Positions 1 through 9,294 of a stretch of DNA of 64,000 bases are shown here, piece by piece (position 1 is the stretch's first letter; every line of letters starts with the position of its first letter). Below the pieces are notes generated by a model that worked only from the letters and a program-made list of their open reading frames with translations, had not been told where the DNA came from and ran no database searches. Position numbers and translations under genes: made by a program. Source of the stretch: an uncultured Clostridia bacterium (lineage in GTDB: Bacteria; Bacillota; Clostridia; TANB77; CAG-508); NCBI GenBank assembly GCA_934167165.1, contig CAKPKG010000001.1:48414-112413 (forward strand). The letters are read 5' to 3'.

Positions 1-60
1 CGACAAAAAAATAAGCTTAGAAATGGTAGAATAACTAAACGTAAGGATGGACTAGCATAA
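1..60 (+). CDS. C-terminal tail of an upstream gene (partial)
   Basis: An open frame runs from base 1 to TAA at 58-60 and gives 19 residues rich in Arg and Lys (ending KRKDGLA). The gene starts outside the window. In Clostridia the gene before spoIIE is often an S1-domain RNA-binding protein or DivIC, and a basic tail would suit the former, but this is inference from gene order only. Confidence 0.35.
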   Translation, partial: RQKNKLRNGRITKRKDGLA

Positions 61-111
61 TGTTAGTCCAAATACACAAAAGAATAGAAAGAGTGTGAAG
101 GTGGTAAAAGG

Positions 112-2330
112 ATGTTTCAAAATTTATCAGATGAAAATCAAGAAGAATATATAGAAGAACAAAACGAAGAGATAGAAAACAAAAAGAAAATTAATCTTAA
201 AGAATTATTTTCAATATCTAATATAATTTTATATGCAATATCATTTATGGCATCAATGGTCAGCTTTGGAGGAGAATTTGCTCCATTTGGACTGGCAATA
301 TTTGCAGCAGTATGTAGCAATGAAATACCATCAGGGCTAGTATACATTTTTGCGGGAATAGGTACACTTATAGGTTTTGGGCCAGGTGGATTTTTATCGT
401 ACTTATTGAGTTCATTAATATTTATAGCATTGCTATTAATATTTAAACCTAAAAGAAGATATCCAGCTAGAAATGAGAAGCAAAAACTAGGCTTTTATGT
501 TTTTATTTCTACTCTTATAGTACAAGCTGGCAAAATGTTTTTTACAATGTTTTTAGTATATGACCTATTGGCAAGTATTGTTTTTGCCTTAATATCATAT
601 ATGTTTTATAAGATATTTACAAATTCAATTACAGTTGTAAAAGAATACGGAAAAAAGATGGCATTTACAGTAGAAGAGGTAATGGGAGCAAGTTTATTAG
701 TATCAATTGCTTTATATTCTTTACATGGATTAAAAGTATTTGGATTATCAATTAGTAATATATTAAGCATAATGTTGGTATTATTCCTAGGTTGGAAAAA
801 TGGGATGTTAGTAGGAGCTACATCTGGTATAACAATAGGAATGGTTTTGGGAATAATTGGATCAAGCAGTCCAGTGTTAGTTGCATCTTACGCAATATCT
901 CGGAATGTTTGCAGGAATGTTAAACAAATTAGGAAAAATAGGAGTTATAGTAGGATTTTGTTTGGGAAATGCAATACTTACATATGTTGCAAATGGGAAT
1001 ACAATAGCAGTAATTACAATAAGAGAAATATTAATAGCTTCGTTAGGATTATTATTAATACCTAAAAATGTAAATATAGATATTTCAGATATTGTTGGAA
1101 AAACAAAGCTTTTACCAGTAACAGGTGGAGCTCTAAATGAAGGAACCAAAACAGCAGAAAAATTAAATACAGTTTCAGAAACAATTTCGGAAATAGCAAG
1201 AAGCTATCAAGAAGTTGCGGCAACAACAGTGGAAACAGAAGAAGAGCTTGAAAAAGAGGCAAAAAAACAATTTAGAGAAGAATTATTAAATAATTTAGAA
1301 GATTTTTCAGATAATTTACTTTATGAAGATTTTATGGAAATGGAAGATGACTTATTAGACAATATATACGAAGTGCTAGAAAAAGATGAAGAAATAAACA
1401 AAGAAAAGCTATTAGAGTTATTGGAAACCAACAATAACTATATAATTGGGTTAGATAATGAAGAGACTAAAAAAGAAATAGAAGATAATTTAGAGCAAAT
1501 AGCAAAAACAATAAATCATACATATAGAATAAATAAGCTAAATTTAGTATGGAAACAAAGAGAAGCAAGCAATAAAAAAACTTTAGCAAATCAATTAGGT
1601 GGAGTTTCAAAAGTAATATCTTCATTAGCAGATGACATAGAAGAAAAAGAAGAAAAGAAAAAAGAAGAAATTAAGTTTAATTTAAAAATAACATCAGCAA
1701 AAGTAACAAAAAGTAAAAGCGAAGTATCAGGAGATACAAGCATACAAACTAAACTACATGATGGAAAATTTATGATGGCAATAAGTGATGGAATGGGATC
1801 ACGGGCCAAGAGCTAAAAAAAGTAGTTCAACAGTTATAAAAATGCTAGAAAGATTATTAAAAACAGGATTTGATAAAGATGTTTCAATAGGACTAATAAA
1901 TTCATCTGTTAACTTAAATTCAAATGAAGAAACATATGCAACAATAGACATATCTGTTTTTAATAGAAATACAGGAAATATAGAATTTGTAAAAAATGGC
2001 GCATGTCCAACATTTATAAAATCAAAAAACAAAGTAGAAGTAATAAAAGCTATATCATTACCAGCAGGAATTGTAGACAAAATAGACCTAGTAGTATATG
2101 ACAAGGATTTAAAAGGTGGAGAAATTGTTGTAATGTGCAGTGATGGAATATTAGAATCTAACCAAGAGCTAGAGAATAAAGAATTATGGGTAAAAGATAT
2201 GTTAGAGAACATAGAAACAGATGATGTTCAAAAAATAGCCGATATAGTATTACAAGAAGCAATAGACAATGATTATGGAATACCAAAAGACGACATGACA
2301 GTACTAGTTGCAAAAATTGAGAAAATATAA
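112..2330 (+). CDS. spoIIE: Stage II sporulation protein E, SpoIIE phosphatase (two +1 shifts)
   Basis: SpoIIE is the membrane-bound PP2C-type serine phosphatase that dephosphorylates SpoIIAA and so releases sigma-F in the forespore; it also helps polar septation. The N-terminal third is a chain of hydrophobic segments, the middle is a charged helical region, and the C-terminal PP2C domain carries ISDGMGSG. The reading frame is intact only if one base is skipped twice: at C901 (CGGA) and at C1802 (CGGG). Skipping each C gives Gly264 and Gly564, the latter inside the conserved GMGSGPRA motif, and a 738-residue protein close to the usual family length. Read without the shifts, the second site is followed by a stop within five codons. 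ATG at 112 follows a modest AAAGG. The sites match seven others in this window. Confidence 0.93.
901..904 (+). other. +1 frameshift site 1, CGGA in spoIIE
   Basis: CGG is in frame with the spoIIE start (263 codons upstream). The context is TCT C GGA ATG. Skipping C restores Ser-Gly-Met and joins the two halves of the membrane region. Confidence 0.85.
1802..1805 (+). other. +1 frameshift site 2, CGGG in spoIIE
   Basis: The context is TCA C GGG CCA, exactly 300 codons after site 1. Skipping C restores the PP2C motif GMGSGPRA. In the unshifted frame TAA follows after four codons. Confidence 0.88.
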
Positions 2331-2462
2331 AATTTGTCAAAAAGTATTTACAAAATTTGAAAATATGTTATAATAAAAATAGGAAATGGAGAACCACAAA
2401 CGTGGTTTGCCAGTCTTTTGTGAAGAACACATCTAACTGCCAAGTTTACAGATGTGTTTTTT
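2331..2462 (+). ncRNA. Orphan antitoxin-like small RNA (type I TA remnant)
   Basis: A promoter (TTTACA at 2346-2351, 16 bases, TATAAT at 2368-2373) precedes an RNA of about 80 nt that contains a small hairpin (ACCAC/GTGGT) and ends in a terminator (AACACATCT/AGATGTGTT plus T run, 2426-2462). Promoter, hairpin and terminator closely match the RNA at 25566-25683, which faces a small toxin-like gene. Here the toxin gene is missing: just after the terminator the sequence continues with a piece that corresponds to the region upstream of the toxin promoter in the other copy (AGTCAATAAAAATTG). It therefore looks like a solo antitoxin left by a deletion. Confidence 0.6.
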
Positions 2463-2569
2463 GTTGGAAATAAAAGTCAATAAAAATTGCCAAAAAAACA
2501 ACAAAAAATATAATATATAAATAATTGACAAAAGAGTAAAAAAATTATAAAATATAATACAGTAAAAAG

Positions 2570-2735
2570 CGTTTGATAAATGGAAATAATTAAAAATTAT
2601 TTTGTGACACATTTAGAGCTATATAAAAAAATCAAAAAAAGTGGGATTACAATCCAATAAGGGTGGCACCGCGGAGAATAAAGAATCTTCGTCCCTGTAT
2701 ACTAGTGTATACAGGGACTTTTTGTGTGTAAAAGA
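2570..2735 (+). promoter_or_regulatory. T-box leader of aspS with very short stem I
   Basis: The T-box core AGGGTGGCACCGCGG lies at 2659-2673, followed by a terminator (GTCCCTGTATAC/GTATACAGGGAC plus T run, about 2691-2726). Uncharged tRNA-Asp should stabilise the antiterminator and raise aspS expression. Upstream there is room only for a small stem: AAATG...CATTT around an AAATAATT/AATTATTT hairpin, with TGTGACA on its 3' side offering GAC as an Asp specifier. No long distal stem I is visible. Confidence 0.85.
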
Positions 2736-2763
2736 TGCTTTTTTCTAAAGGGAGGAAAAAAAT

Positions 2764-4515
2764 ATGAGCAAATACAGAACTAATAACTGTGGAGAATTAA
2801 GAATAAGTGATGTTGGAAAAACAGTAAAACTAGCAGGTTGGGTACAAACAATAAGAAATTTAGGAGCAATGAAATTTATAGATTTAAGAGATGAGGACGG
2901 AATTACACAAGTAGTTGTATCTGCAGAAATGGATTTAAAAGATATAGTAACAGAAAGCGCAATTGGAGTTACAGGAACTGTAATAGAAAGAGCAAGTAAA
3001 AACAATAAAATTCCAACAGGAGATATAGAAATTGAAGCAAAAGAAATAGAAATATTAGGTAAATGCAAAAATGTTTTACCATTTGAAATAAATTCAGAGA
3101 AAACAGGAGAAGCAAGAGAAGATTTAAGATTAGAATATAGATTTTTGGACTTAAGAAACAATAAATTACATCAAACAATTAAACTTCGTTCTGAAATAAT
3201 GAAAACATTAAGAAGCAAAATGGATGAATTAGGTTTTACAGAAATACAAACACCAATACTTGCAAACTCATCACCAGAAGGAGCAAGAGACTTTTTAGTA
3301 CCAAGTAGAATACATCCAGGAGAATTTTATGCACTTCCACAGGCACCACAACAATTTAAACAATTATTAATGGTTAGTGGATTTAATAAATATTATCAAA
3401 TAGCACCATGTTTTAGAGATGAAGATCCAAGAGCAGATAGAGCACCAGGAGAATTTTATCAATTAGATTTTGAAATGAGCTTTGCAGAACAAGAAGATGT
3501 ATTAAAAGTTTTAGAAGAAATATTTACAACAGTATTTACAAAACATACAAATTGGAAAGTAGACCAAGCACCATTTATTAGAATTCCATATTTAGAAGCA
3601 ATGGAAAAATACGGTTCAGACAAGCCAGATTTAAGAAATCCACTTATAATACAAGATGTAACCGAAGTGTTTGAAAATACAGAATTCAATGCATTTAAAG
3701 ACAAAACAATAAAAGCAATTGTAGTGCCAAATGGCGGGGCACAAACTAGAAAATTCTTTGATAGTATGACCGAATTTGCAGTTCAAGAAGCAGGTGCAAA
3801 AGGTTTAGCCTGGGTAAAATTTGATGAAGCAAACACCCCAGTTGGAGGAATTGCAAAATTTATAGATGAAGAAACAAAAACAAAATTACAAGAAAAATTG
3901 GAAGCAAAAAAAGAAGATTCAATATTCTTTATAGCTGATGAATTTAAGACAGCGCAAAAAGTTGCGGGAGCAGTAAGAATAGAACTTGGAAACAGATTAG
4001 ATTTAATTAAAAAAGGCGAATATAAATTATGCTTTATAGTAGATTTCCCAATGTATGAATTATCTGATGAAGGAAAAATAGATTTTTGCCATAATCCATT
4101 CTCAATGCCACAAGGTGAAATGGAAGCATTAGAAACAATGAATCCACTAGATATTTTGGCATATCAATATGATGTGGTTTGCAACGGATATGAAGTAGCA
4201 TCAGGAGCAGTAAGAAACCATAATCCAGAAATAATGGTAAAAGCATTTGAGATTGCAGGATATCAAGAAGAAGATATAAAAAATAGATTTGGAGCATTAT
4301 ATACAGCATTCCAATATGGAGCACCACCACATGCTGGAGCAGCACCTGGATTAGATAGAATGGTAATGCTTGTAGCAGACTCAAACAATATTAGAGAAGT
4401 AATAGCATTCCCTAAAAATAAAAAAGCAAGAGACCTACTTATGAGAGCCCCAAGCAAAGTAACAGAAGAACAATTAAGAGATGTTCATATAAAAATAGAC
4501 ACAGATAGAGAGTAA
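2764..4515 (+). CDS. aspS: Aspartyl-tRNA synthetase
   Basis: AspRS charges tRNA-Asp with aspartate in the cytoplasm. The 583-residue product has the bacterial class II layout: an N-terminal OB-fold anticodon domain (GWVQTIRNLGAMKFIDLRD), class II motif 2 (CFRDEDPRADR), an inserted bacterial GAD domain in the middle, and the C-terminal motif 3 (GAAPGLDRMVML). Full family length. GGAGG lies at 2751-2755, eight bases before the ATG. It is transcribed behind the Asp T-box. No CGG codon and no frame problem is seen. Whether it is discriminating or also charges tRNA-Asn cannot be judged here; an asnS gene is present nearby. Confidence 0.97.
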   Translation: MSKYRTNNCGELRISDVGKTVKLAGWVQTIRNLGAMKFIDLRDEDGITQVVVSAEMDLKDIVTESAIGVTGTVIERASKNNKIPTGDIEIEAKEIEILGKCKNVLPFEINSEKTGEAREDLRLEYRFLDLRNNKLHQTIKLRSEIMKTLRSKMDELGFTEIQTPILANSSPEGARDFLVPSRIHPGEFYALPQAPQQFKQLLMVSGFNKYYQIAPCFRDEDPRADRAPGEFYQLDFEMSFAEQEDVLKVLEEIFTTVFTKHTNWKVDQAPFIRIPYLEAMEKYGSDKPDLRNPLIIQDVTEVFENTEFNAFKDKTIKAIVVPNGGAQTRKFFDSMTEFAVQEAGAKGLAWVKFDEANTPVGGIAKFIDEETKTKLQEKLEAKKEDSIFFIADEFKTAQKVAGAVRIELGNRLDLIKKGEYKLCFIVDFPMYELSDEGKIDFCHNPFSMPQGEMEALETMNPLDILAYQYDVVCNGYEVASGAVRNHNPEIMVKAFEIAGYQEEDIKNRFGALYTAFQYGAPPHAGAAPGLDRMVMLVADSNNIREVIAFPKNKKARDLLMRAPSKVTEEQLRDVHIKIDTDRE

Positions 4516-4519
4516 TTTG

Positions 4520-4625
4520 TAAAATGGAAGTGTGCGGTGTGATGTGGGAAGTGTGATTTATAGGACTAAGGCTTCGCAGGCCTTTCTCTATTCTTCTCAC
4601 TTCTCACTTCGCACTTCGTGAAAAC
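4520..4625 (+). repeat. GAAGTGTG/CACACTTC intergenic inverted repeat, copy 1
   Basis: GGAAGTGTGCGGTGTGATGTGGGAAG on one side and CTTCTCACTTCTCACTTCGC on the other form an imperfect long hairpin around GGCTTCGCAGGCC. Similar sequence recurs at 19110-19210 and, as half copies, near 26255 and 33430. Confidence 0.6.
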
Positions 4626-4666
4626 CCAATTTATCAACTCAATTAAAAATTATATAGGATGAAGAT

Positions 4667-6610
4667 ATGAAAAAGATACTAATTACAGAGAAACCATCTG
4701 TTGCGATGGAATTTGCAAAAGCTTTAAAAATTAATACAAATAGAAAAAATGGTTATTTAGAGTCAGAAGAGTGGATAATCACTTGGTGTGTTGGGCATTT
4801 AGTTACTATGTCATATCCAGAAAAATATGATGAAAAACTAAAACAATGGAGATTAGATACTCTTCCATTTATGCCTAAAGAGTGGAAATATGAGATAATA
4901 CCACAAGTTGCAAATCAATTTAATATAATCCAAGGCTTATTGCAAAGAGAAGATATAAGCGAAATATATAATGCAGGTGACTCGGGACGAGAAGGAGAGT
5001 ATATACAAAGACTTGTGTTAATGATGGCAAAACCAAATCCAAGCATAAAAATAAAACGTGTTTGGATAGATTCGCAAACAGAAGAAGAAATTTTAAGAGG
5101 AATAAGAGAAGCGAAAGATGCTTCAGAATATGATAGCCTATCTGATTCTGCATATTTAAGAGCAAAAGAAGATTATTTAATAGGAATAAATTTTTCTAGA
5201 CTGCTTTCAATTACACAAGGAAGAATGGTAGCAAAACAAGTAAATGAAGAAAGAACTTCTATTGCAATAGGACGAGTTATGACATGTGTTTTAGGAATGG
5301 TAGTTGCAAGAGAGAGAGAAATAAGAAACTTTGTTAAAACCAAATACTATAAAATTACAGGAAAATTTGGTGAAGAGCAAAGCTTTTGCGAGGCAGAATG
5401 GAAGGTAAATGAAAAATCAATAGAATACAATTCTGCAAAACTATACAATGAAACAGGATTTAAGAAAAAACAAGATGCAGAAGAATTTATAAATAAAATA
5501 AAAGATAAAGTGGCAGTAGTAAAAGAAATAAAAAAATCAAAACAAAAAGAAAATCCCCCACTTTTATTTAACTTGGCAGAAATTCAAAATGAATGCTCAA
5601 AAAAATTTAAAATAAAACCAGATGAAACACTTGCAGTAATTCAAGAGTTATATGAGAAAAAGTTAGTTACATACCCAAGAACAGATGCAAGAGTGCTTTC
5701 AACAGCAGTTGCAAAAGAGATTACCAAAAACTTAAATGGAATAGCAAAAGGATTTAAGGATGACGAAGTTCAAAAATACATTAATAAAATGAAAGAAGAA
5801 AAATATTCTACAAACCTAGTAAAGACAAAATATGTAAATGATAGTAAAATAACAGACCACTATGCAATAATCCCAACAGGTCAAGGCTATGAGAATTATG
5901 AAAAATTAAATCAATTGCAAAAAGACATTTATAAAATAATAGTAAAAAGATTTTTGGCCATATTCTATCCAGCGGCAGAGTTTAACAAACTAAACATAAC
6001 TATAAATATAGAGAATGAAATATTTACAGCAAGCCAAAAAGTTTGTATAAAACAAGGGTATTTAGAAATATTAAAACCAAATGTAAATACAGATACATCC
6101 AAAAAGAATGCAGAGGTAGAGGGCACACTTCAAAGTGACCAACAAGCAAGTACACTTTTAAGCACACTAAAAAAAGGACAAGAAATAAAGATACTAGAGT
6201 TAACAACAAAAGAAGCTGAAACATCTCCACCAACAAGATATAATTCAGGCTCTATGATTTTAGCAATGGAGAATGCAGGAAAATTAATAGAGGATGAAGA
6301 GTTAAGAGAGCAAATAAAAGGAGCAGGGATAGGAACAAGTGCAACAAGAGCAGAAATAATAAAAAAGTTAGAAAAAATAAGTTATATTGCAATAAATAAT
6401 AAAACGCAAATAATTACACCAACACTAAAAGGAGAAGCAATATATGATGTAGTAAATAAAACTATGCCAGATATGCTTAATCCAAAATTAACAGCAAGTT
6501 GGGAAAAAGGATTGGATATGGTAGCAAAAAAAGAAATACCACCAAACGAGTTTATGACAAAGCTAGAAACATACATAAATTCAAAATTTGATAAATTGAT
6601 AATGAGGTAG
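4667..6610 (+). CDS. topB: DNA topoisomerase III
   Basis: A type IA topoisomerase that relaxes negatively supercoiled DNA and decatenates through a transient 5'-phosphotyrosine link. The 647 residues begin with the Toprim domain (ITEKPSVAMEFAKAL), followed by the second Toprim acidic motif in GDSGREGEY near residue 105. The active-site tyrosine lies in the LVTYPRTDAR motif near residue 337. The C terminus ends soon after the core fold, without zinc fingers, as in other TopB proteins. ATG 4667 follows a weak ribosome site (AGGATGAAG). It stands alone between a repeat and a small membrane protein gene. Confidence 0.95.
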   Translation: MKKILITEKPSVAMEFAKALKINTNRKNGYLESEEWIITWCVGHLVTMSYPEKYDEKLKQWRLDTLPFMPKEWKYEIIPQVANQFNIIQGLLQREDISEIYNAGDSGREGEYIQRLVLMMAKPNPSIKIKRVWIDSQTEEEILRGIREAKDASEYDSLSDSAYLRAKEDYLIGINFSRLLSITQGRMVAKQVNEERTSIAIGRVMTCVLGMVVAREREIRNFVKTKYYKITGKFGEEQSFCEAEWKVNEKSIEYNSAKLYNETGFKKKQDAEEFINKIKDKVAVVKEIKKSKQKENPPLLFNLAEIQNECSKKFKIKPDETLAVIQELYEKKLVTYPRTDARVLSTAVAKEITKNLNGIAKGFKDDEVQKYINKMKEEKYSTNLVKTKYVNDSKITDHYAIIPTGQGYENYEKLNQLQKDIYKIIVKRFLAIFYPAAEFNKLNITINIENEIFTASQKVCIKQGYLEILKPNVNTDTSKKNAEVEGTLQSDQQASTLLSTLKKGQEIKILELTTKEAETSPPTRYNSGSMILAMENAGKLIEDEELREQIKGAGIGTSATRAEIIKKLEKISYIAINNKTQIITPTLKGEAIYDVVNKTMPDMLNPKLTASWEKGLDMVAKKEIPPNEFMTKLETYINSKFDKLIMR

Positions 6611-6669
6611 ACTAATAATAACTTTATGATATAATATAGAAAAAATTTAAAAGGAAGAGGAAAAAAGTA

Positions 6670-7206
6670 ATGGTAGGATTTATTATTTTTATAATTATAT
6701 TATATATTGTAATTTCTAAAAATGTAATGTACAAGTATAATGAAGGAGTTAGTGTGACTAAATTAATAAATTTATTAAAGAAACAGAGATTTTCAGAGAT
6801 AAAAACTAAACAACTTAATGGAAATATTACAATTATTACTGCAAATAATTTAGGAGAAAACTTTTTATATGCAATGAGAAATGATATAACTTCAATAATT
6901 CCAAGTAATATAGAAACTATTTATGAATATTCAAAAAAAGCACACATTCATAATACTACAGTAGTAGTTAAATCCCTAACTGGTGGAATAACTGCCAATG
7001 CAGAAAGTAAGGCAAAAGAATATAATTTAGATGTAATAGAGGGAAATGAACTAGTAAAAATGTTAGATCAAGAGAAAGCTTCAATATTGAAAACGAGTGA
7101 TACATCTGACGACACATGTGAGATAGACTATTCTCAAAATGAAGATCCAATATCTGATAAAACAAGTATATTGAAAAAGATATTCAAAGGCCCAGATAGG
7201 CTATAA
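6670..7206 (+). CDS. Membrane-anchored protein of unknown function
   Basis: The 178 residues start with one hydrophobic anchor (residues 2-17), followed by a soluble alpha/beta domain and an acidic low-complexity tail ending in a basic patch. The stretch VVVKSLTGGITANAESKAKEYNLDVIEGNEL resembles the end of Mrr-type restriction-endonuclease folds, where a recovered nuclease core is followed by a lysine strand and a conserved 'I.G.EL', but the catalytic D-ExK residues are not evident. I therefore do not assign a nuclease. AGGAAGAGG lies just upstream of ATG 6670. It follows topB by 59 bases and may share its transcript. Confidence 0.7.
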   Translation: MVGFIIFIIILYIVISKNVMYKYNEGVSVTKLINLLKKQRFSEIKTKQLNGNITIITANNLGENFLYAMRNDITSIIPSNIETIYEYSKKAHIHNTTVVVKSLTGGITANAESKAKEYNLDVIEGNELVKMLDQEKASILKTSDTSDDTCEIDYSQNEDPISDKTSILKKIFKGPDRL

Positions 7207-7227
7207 TCAAAAGACTTAACACATTGT

Positions 7228-7407
7228 TTGACATATTATGTAAAGTATGATATAATAATAATACAACTAGCATATGTTAGAAGTAACAATCTAGTTGATT
7301 ATATAGATACTCTTCTTTAAGTAATAAAAAGAAACAAGGAGGTTTTGATGGAAGAGGTTAATTAGAAAAGGAACATTTGTTAAGAGTAATAAATGTTCCT
7401 TTTCATT
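7228..7407 (+). ncRNA. Short transcription unit with a 5-codon ORF
   Basis: A near-perfect promoter (TTGACA 7228-7233, 17 bases, TATAAT 7251-7256) drives a unit of about 145 nt that ends in a strong terminator (7366-7407). Within it, AAGGAGG at 7336-7342 sits six bases before ATG GAA GAG GTT AAT TAG (7348-7365), a peptide MEEVN. No longer frame exists. It could be a small RNA, a minimal leader whose downstream gene was lost, or an mRNA for a micropeptide. The terminator also serves asnS on the other strand. Confidence 0.5.
7366..7407 (+). terminator. Bidirectional terminator
   Basis: AAAAGGAACATTT pairs with AAATGTTCCTTTT, with T runs on both sides. It closes the short unit on the plus strand and asnS on the minus strand. 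Confidence 0.85.
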
Positions 7408-7418
7408 TATATTAAATA

Positions 7419-8804
7419 TTAAAAATCACAATTTTTTGGAGTTCTTGAGAATGGAATTACATCTCTAATATTTTGCATACCTGTTAAATACATCATCATT
7501 CTTTCAAAGCCCAATCCAAAACCTGCATGTCTTACACTACCATATTTTCTTAAATCCAAATACCACCAATAGTCTGATTCTTTCATTCCTAATTCCTTTA
7601 TTTTGGCTTTTAAAACGTCTAAATTGTCTTCTCTTTGACTACCACCAATTATTTCTCCAATTCCAGGAGCTAAAAGGTCAGCTGCTGCAACAGTTTTGCC
7701 ATCTGGGTTTTGTTTCATATAAAAGGCTTTTATTTCAGCTGGATAATCTGTTACAAATACAGGTTTTTTAAATAATACTTCACATAGATATCTTTCATGT
7801 TCTGTTTGTAAATCAGACCCCCAATGAACTGGAAATTCAAATTTATCATTGTTTTTTTCTAATTCTTTAATTGCATCAGTGTATGTTATTCTTGCAAAGT
7901 CAGAATTTATAACATTATTTAGTTTTTCAAATAAACCTTTGTCTATAAAGTTATTAAAAAATTCCATTTCTTCTGGACAGTTGTCCATTACATATTTAAT
8001 AATATATTTAACCATATCTTCAGCTAAATCCATATCATCTTTTAGGTCTGCAAAACATATTTCTGGTTCAATCATCCAAAATTCAGAAGCGTGTTTTACT
8101 GTATTTGAGTTTTCTGATCTAAATGTAGGACCAAATGTATAAACATTTCTAAATGCAAATGCAAATGTTTCTACATTTAATTGACCACTTACAGTAAGAT
8201 GAGCAGGTTTACCAAAAAAGTCTTTTGAATAGTCAACATTACCATCTTCTGTTTTAGGTAGGTTATTCAAATCAAAAGTATTTACGTTAAACATTTCTCC
8301 AGCACCTTCACAGTCACTAGAAGTAATTATTGGTGTATGAACGTACACAAATCCTCTTTCTTGAAAGAATTTATGAATTGCATATGATAAAACAGAACGT
8401 ACTCTAAATACTGCATTAAAAGTATTTGTTCTAGGTCTTAAATGTGAGATTGTTCTTAAATATTCAAAAGAATGTCTTTTCTTTTGTAAAGGATAATCTA
8501 AATCAGAAGCAAATTCTAAATCTACTTTGTTTGCTTTTATTTCAAAAGGCTGTTTTGCACCTTCTGTTCTTACAAATGTTCCTGTAACTTTTATTGATGA
8601 ACTAAGTGGTAATTTGCAAAGATCATCAAAATTATCTAAAGTGTTATCAAAAACAATTTGAATGTTTTTAAAAAAACTTCCATCATTTAATTCTATAAAA
8701 CCAAAAGTTTTAGAATCTCTAATTGTTTTTACCCAACCTTCTACAACAATTTCCTTTCCTTCATATTTGCTCATGTCTGAAAATAAGTCTTTAATAATTT
8801 CCAT
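7419..8804 (-). CDS. asnS: Asparaginyl-tRNA synthetase
   Basis: AsnRS charges tRNA-Asn. The 461-residue class IIb enzyme has an N-terminal OB-fold ([21 protein letters not shown]), class II motif 2 ([11 protein letters not shown]) and the C-terminal motif 3 region ([17 protein letters not shown]), ending [12 protein letters not shown] as AsnRS proteins do. AAGGAGG stands upstream of ATG 8804. An asparagine T-box leader lies on the same strand at about 8960-9181, with a repeat element between the T-box terminator and the gene. Full length; no in-frame CGG. Confidence 0.97.
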   Translation of the reverse strand: MEIIKDLFSDMSKYEGKEIVVEGWVKTIRDSKTFGFIELNDGSFFKNIQIVFDNTLDNFDDLCKLPLSSSIKVTGTFVRTEGAKQPFEIKANKVDLEFASDLDYPLQKKRHSFEYLRTISHLRPRTNTFNAVFRVRSVLSYAIHKFFQERGFVYVHTPIITSSDCEGAGEMFNVNTFDLNNLPKTEDGNVDYSKDFFGKPAHLTVSGQLNVETFAFAFRNVYTFGPTFRSENSNTVKHASEFWMIEPEICFADLKDDMDLAEDMVKYIIKYVMDNCPEEMEFFNNFIDKGLFEKLNNVINSDFARITYTDAIKELEKNNDKFEFPVHWGSDLQTEHERYLCEVLFKKPVFVTDYPAEIKAFYMKQNPDGKTVAAADLLAPGIGEIIGGSQREDNLDVLKAKIKELGMKESDYWWYLDLRKYGSVRHAGFGLGFERMMMYLTGMQNIRDVIPFSRTPKNCDF

Positions 8805-8839
8805 AAGAAACCCTCCTTTTTATATTAGCAAAGGGATGC

Positions 8840-8930
8840 AAGAAAAGTGGCTTTGCCATGCTTTTCTTCTCGCCGATTTGAGTTCCCAAATGAAATAAGG
8901 AAACCTCAAAGGCAATAGCGATTATAGCAT
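8840..8930 (-). repeat. Structured three-copy element, copy A (asnS leader)
   Basis: On the minus strand it reads GCTATAATCGCTATTGCC, then hairpin TTTGAG-g-TTTCC/GGGAA-CTCAAA, then TCGGCGAG and a second hairpin AAGAAAAG/CTTTTCTT. Copies B (11445) and C (14939) keep the same order. A tttCC/GGgaa pair here replaces tttCC/GGaaa in copy B, so pairing is kept despite sequence change. Confidence 0.6.
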
Positions 8931-8959
8931 TTTTGTTGAATATGAAAAATCTTTGATTT

Positions 8960-9181
8960 TTTTTATTCAACAAAAAAAGCCCTCTGCAAACTGCAGGGAC
9001 GAAAATAATTTCCGCGGTACCACCCTAACTTAAAAATCATAAAATGATTTTTCTCTCTATTGATGTGCTTCCAATGTGTTTCGTATAGCAATGTTCGCTA
9101 AAAGGGCTTTCAGCCTATGACCCTTATTCTCTAATAGTAACTTATTGCAACTTTGCATTGTACTAACGCACTTATATAATA
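8960..9181 (-). promoter_or_regulatory. T-box leader of asnS
   Basis: On the minus strand a promoter (TTGACA at 9217-9212, -10 near 9193-9188) precedes a leader with an AGAGAA-type stem I motif, candidate AAC specifiers, the T-box core AGGGTGGTACCGCGG (about 9029-9012) and a terminator with CCCT/AGGG stem and seven T (9000-8967). It should respond to uncharged tRNA-Asn. Length is typical, unlike the short aspS leader. Confidence 0.88.
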
Positions 9182-9294
9182 TTTTTTATTTTACAATAGT
9201 ATTGGCTATTTTGTCAATCATTATTAAAAAATAAATACTTTCTTTTATTTTTTTATTTAATGTGTTAATATAATACTGTAAAAAGGAGGTTACC

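Noticed and set aside
2380..2462. A riboswitch in the ACCACAAACGTGGTTTGCC RNA
   Set aside because: The unit is short, ends in a terminator before an unrelated T-box region, and its sister copy faces a toxin-like gene. No known aptamer core is seen.
6670..7206. Mrr-type restriction nuclease
   Set aside because: Some end-of-fold similarity is visible, but the catalytic D-ExK residues are not, so the function was left open.
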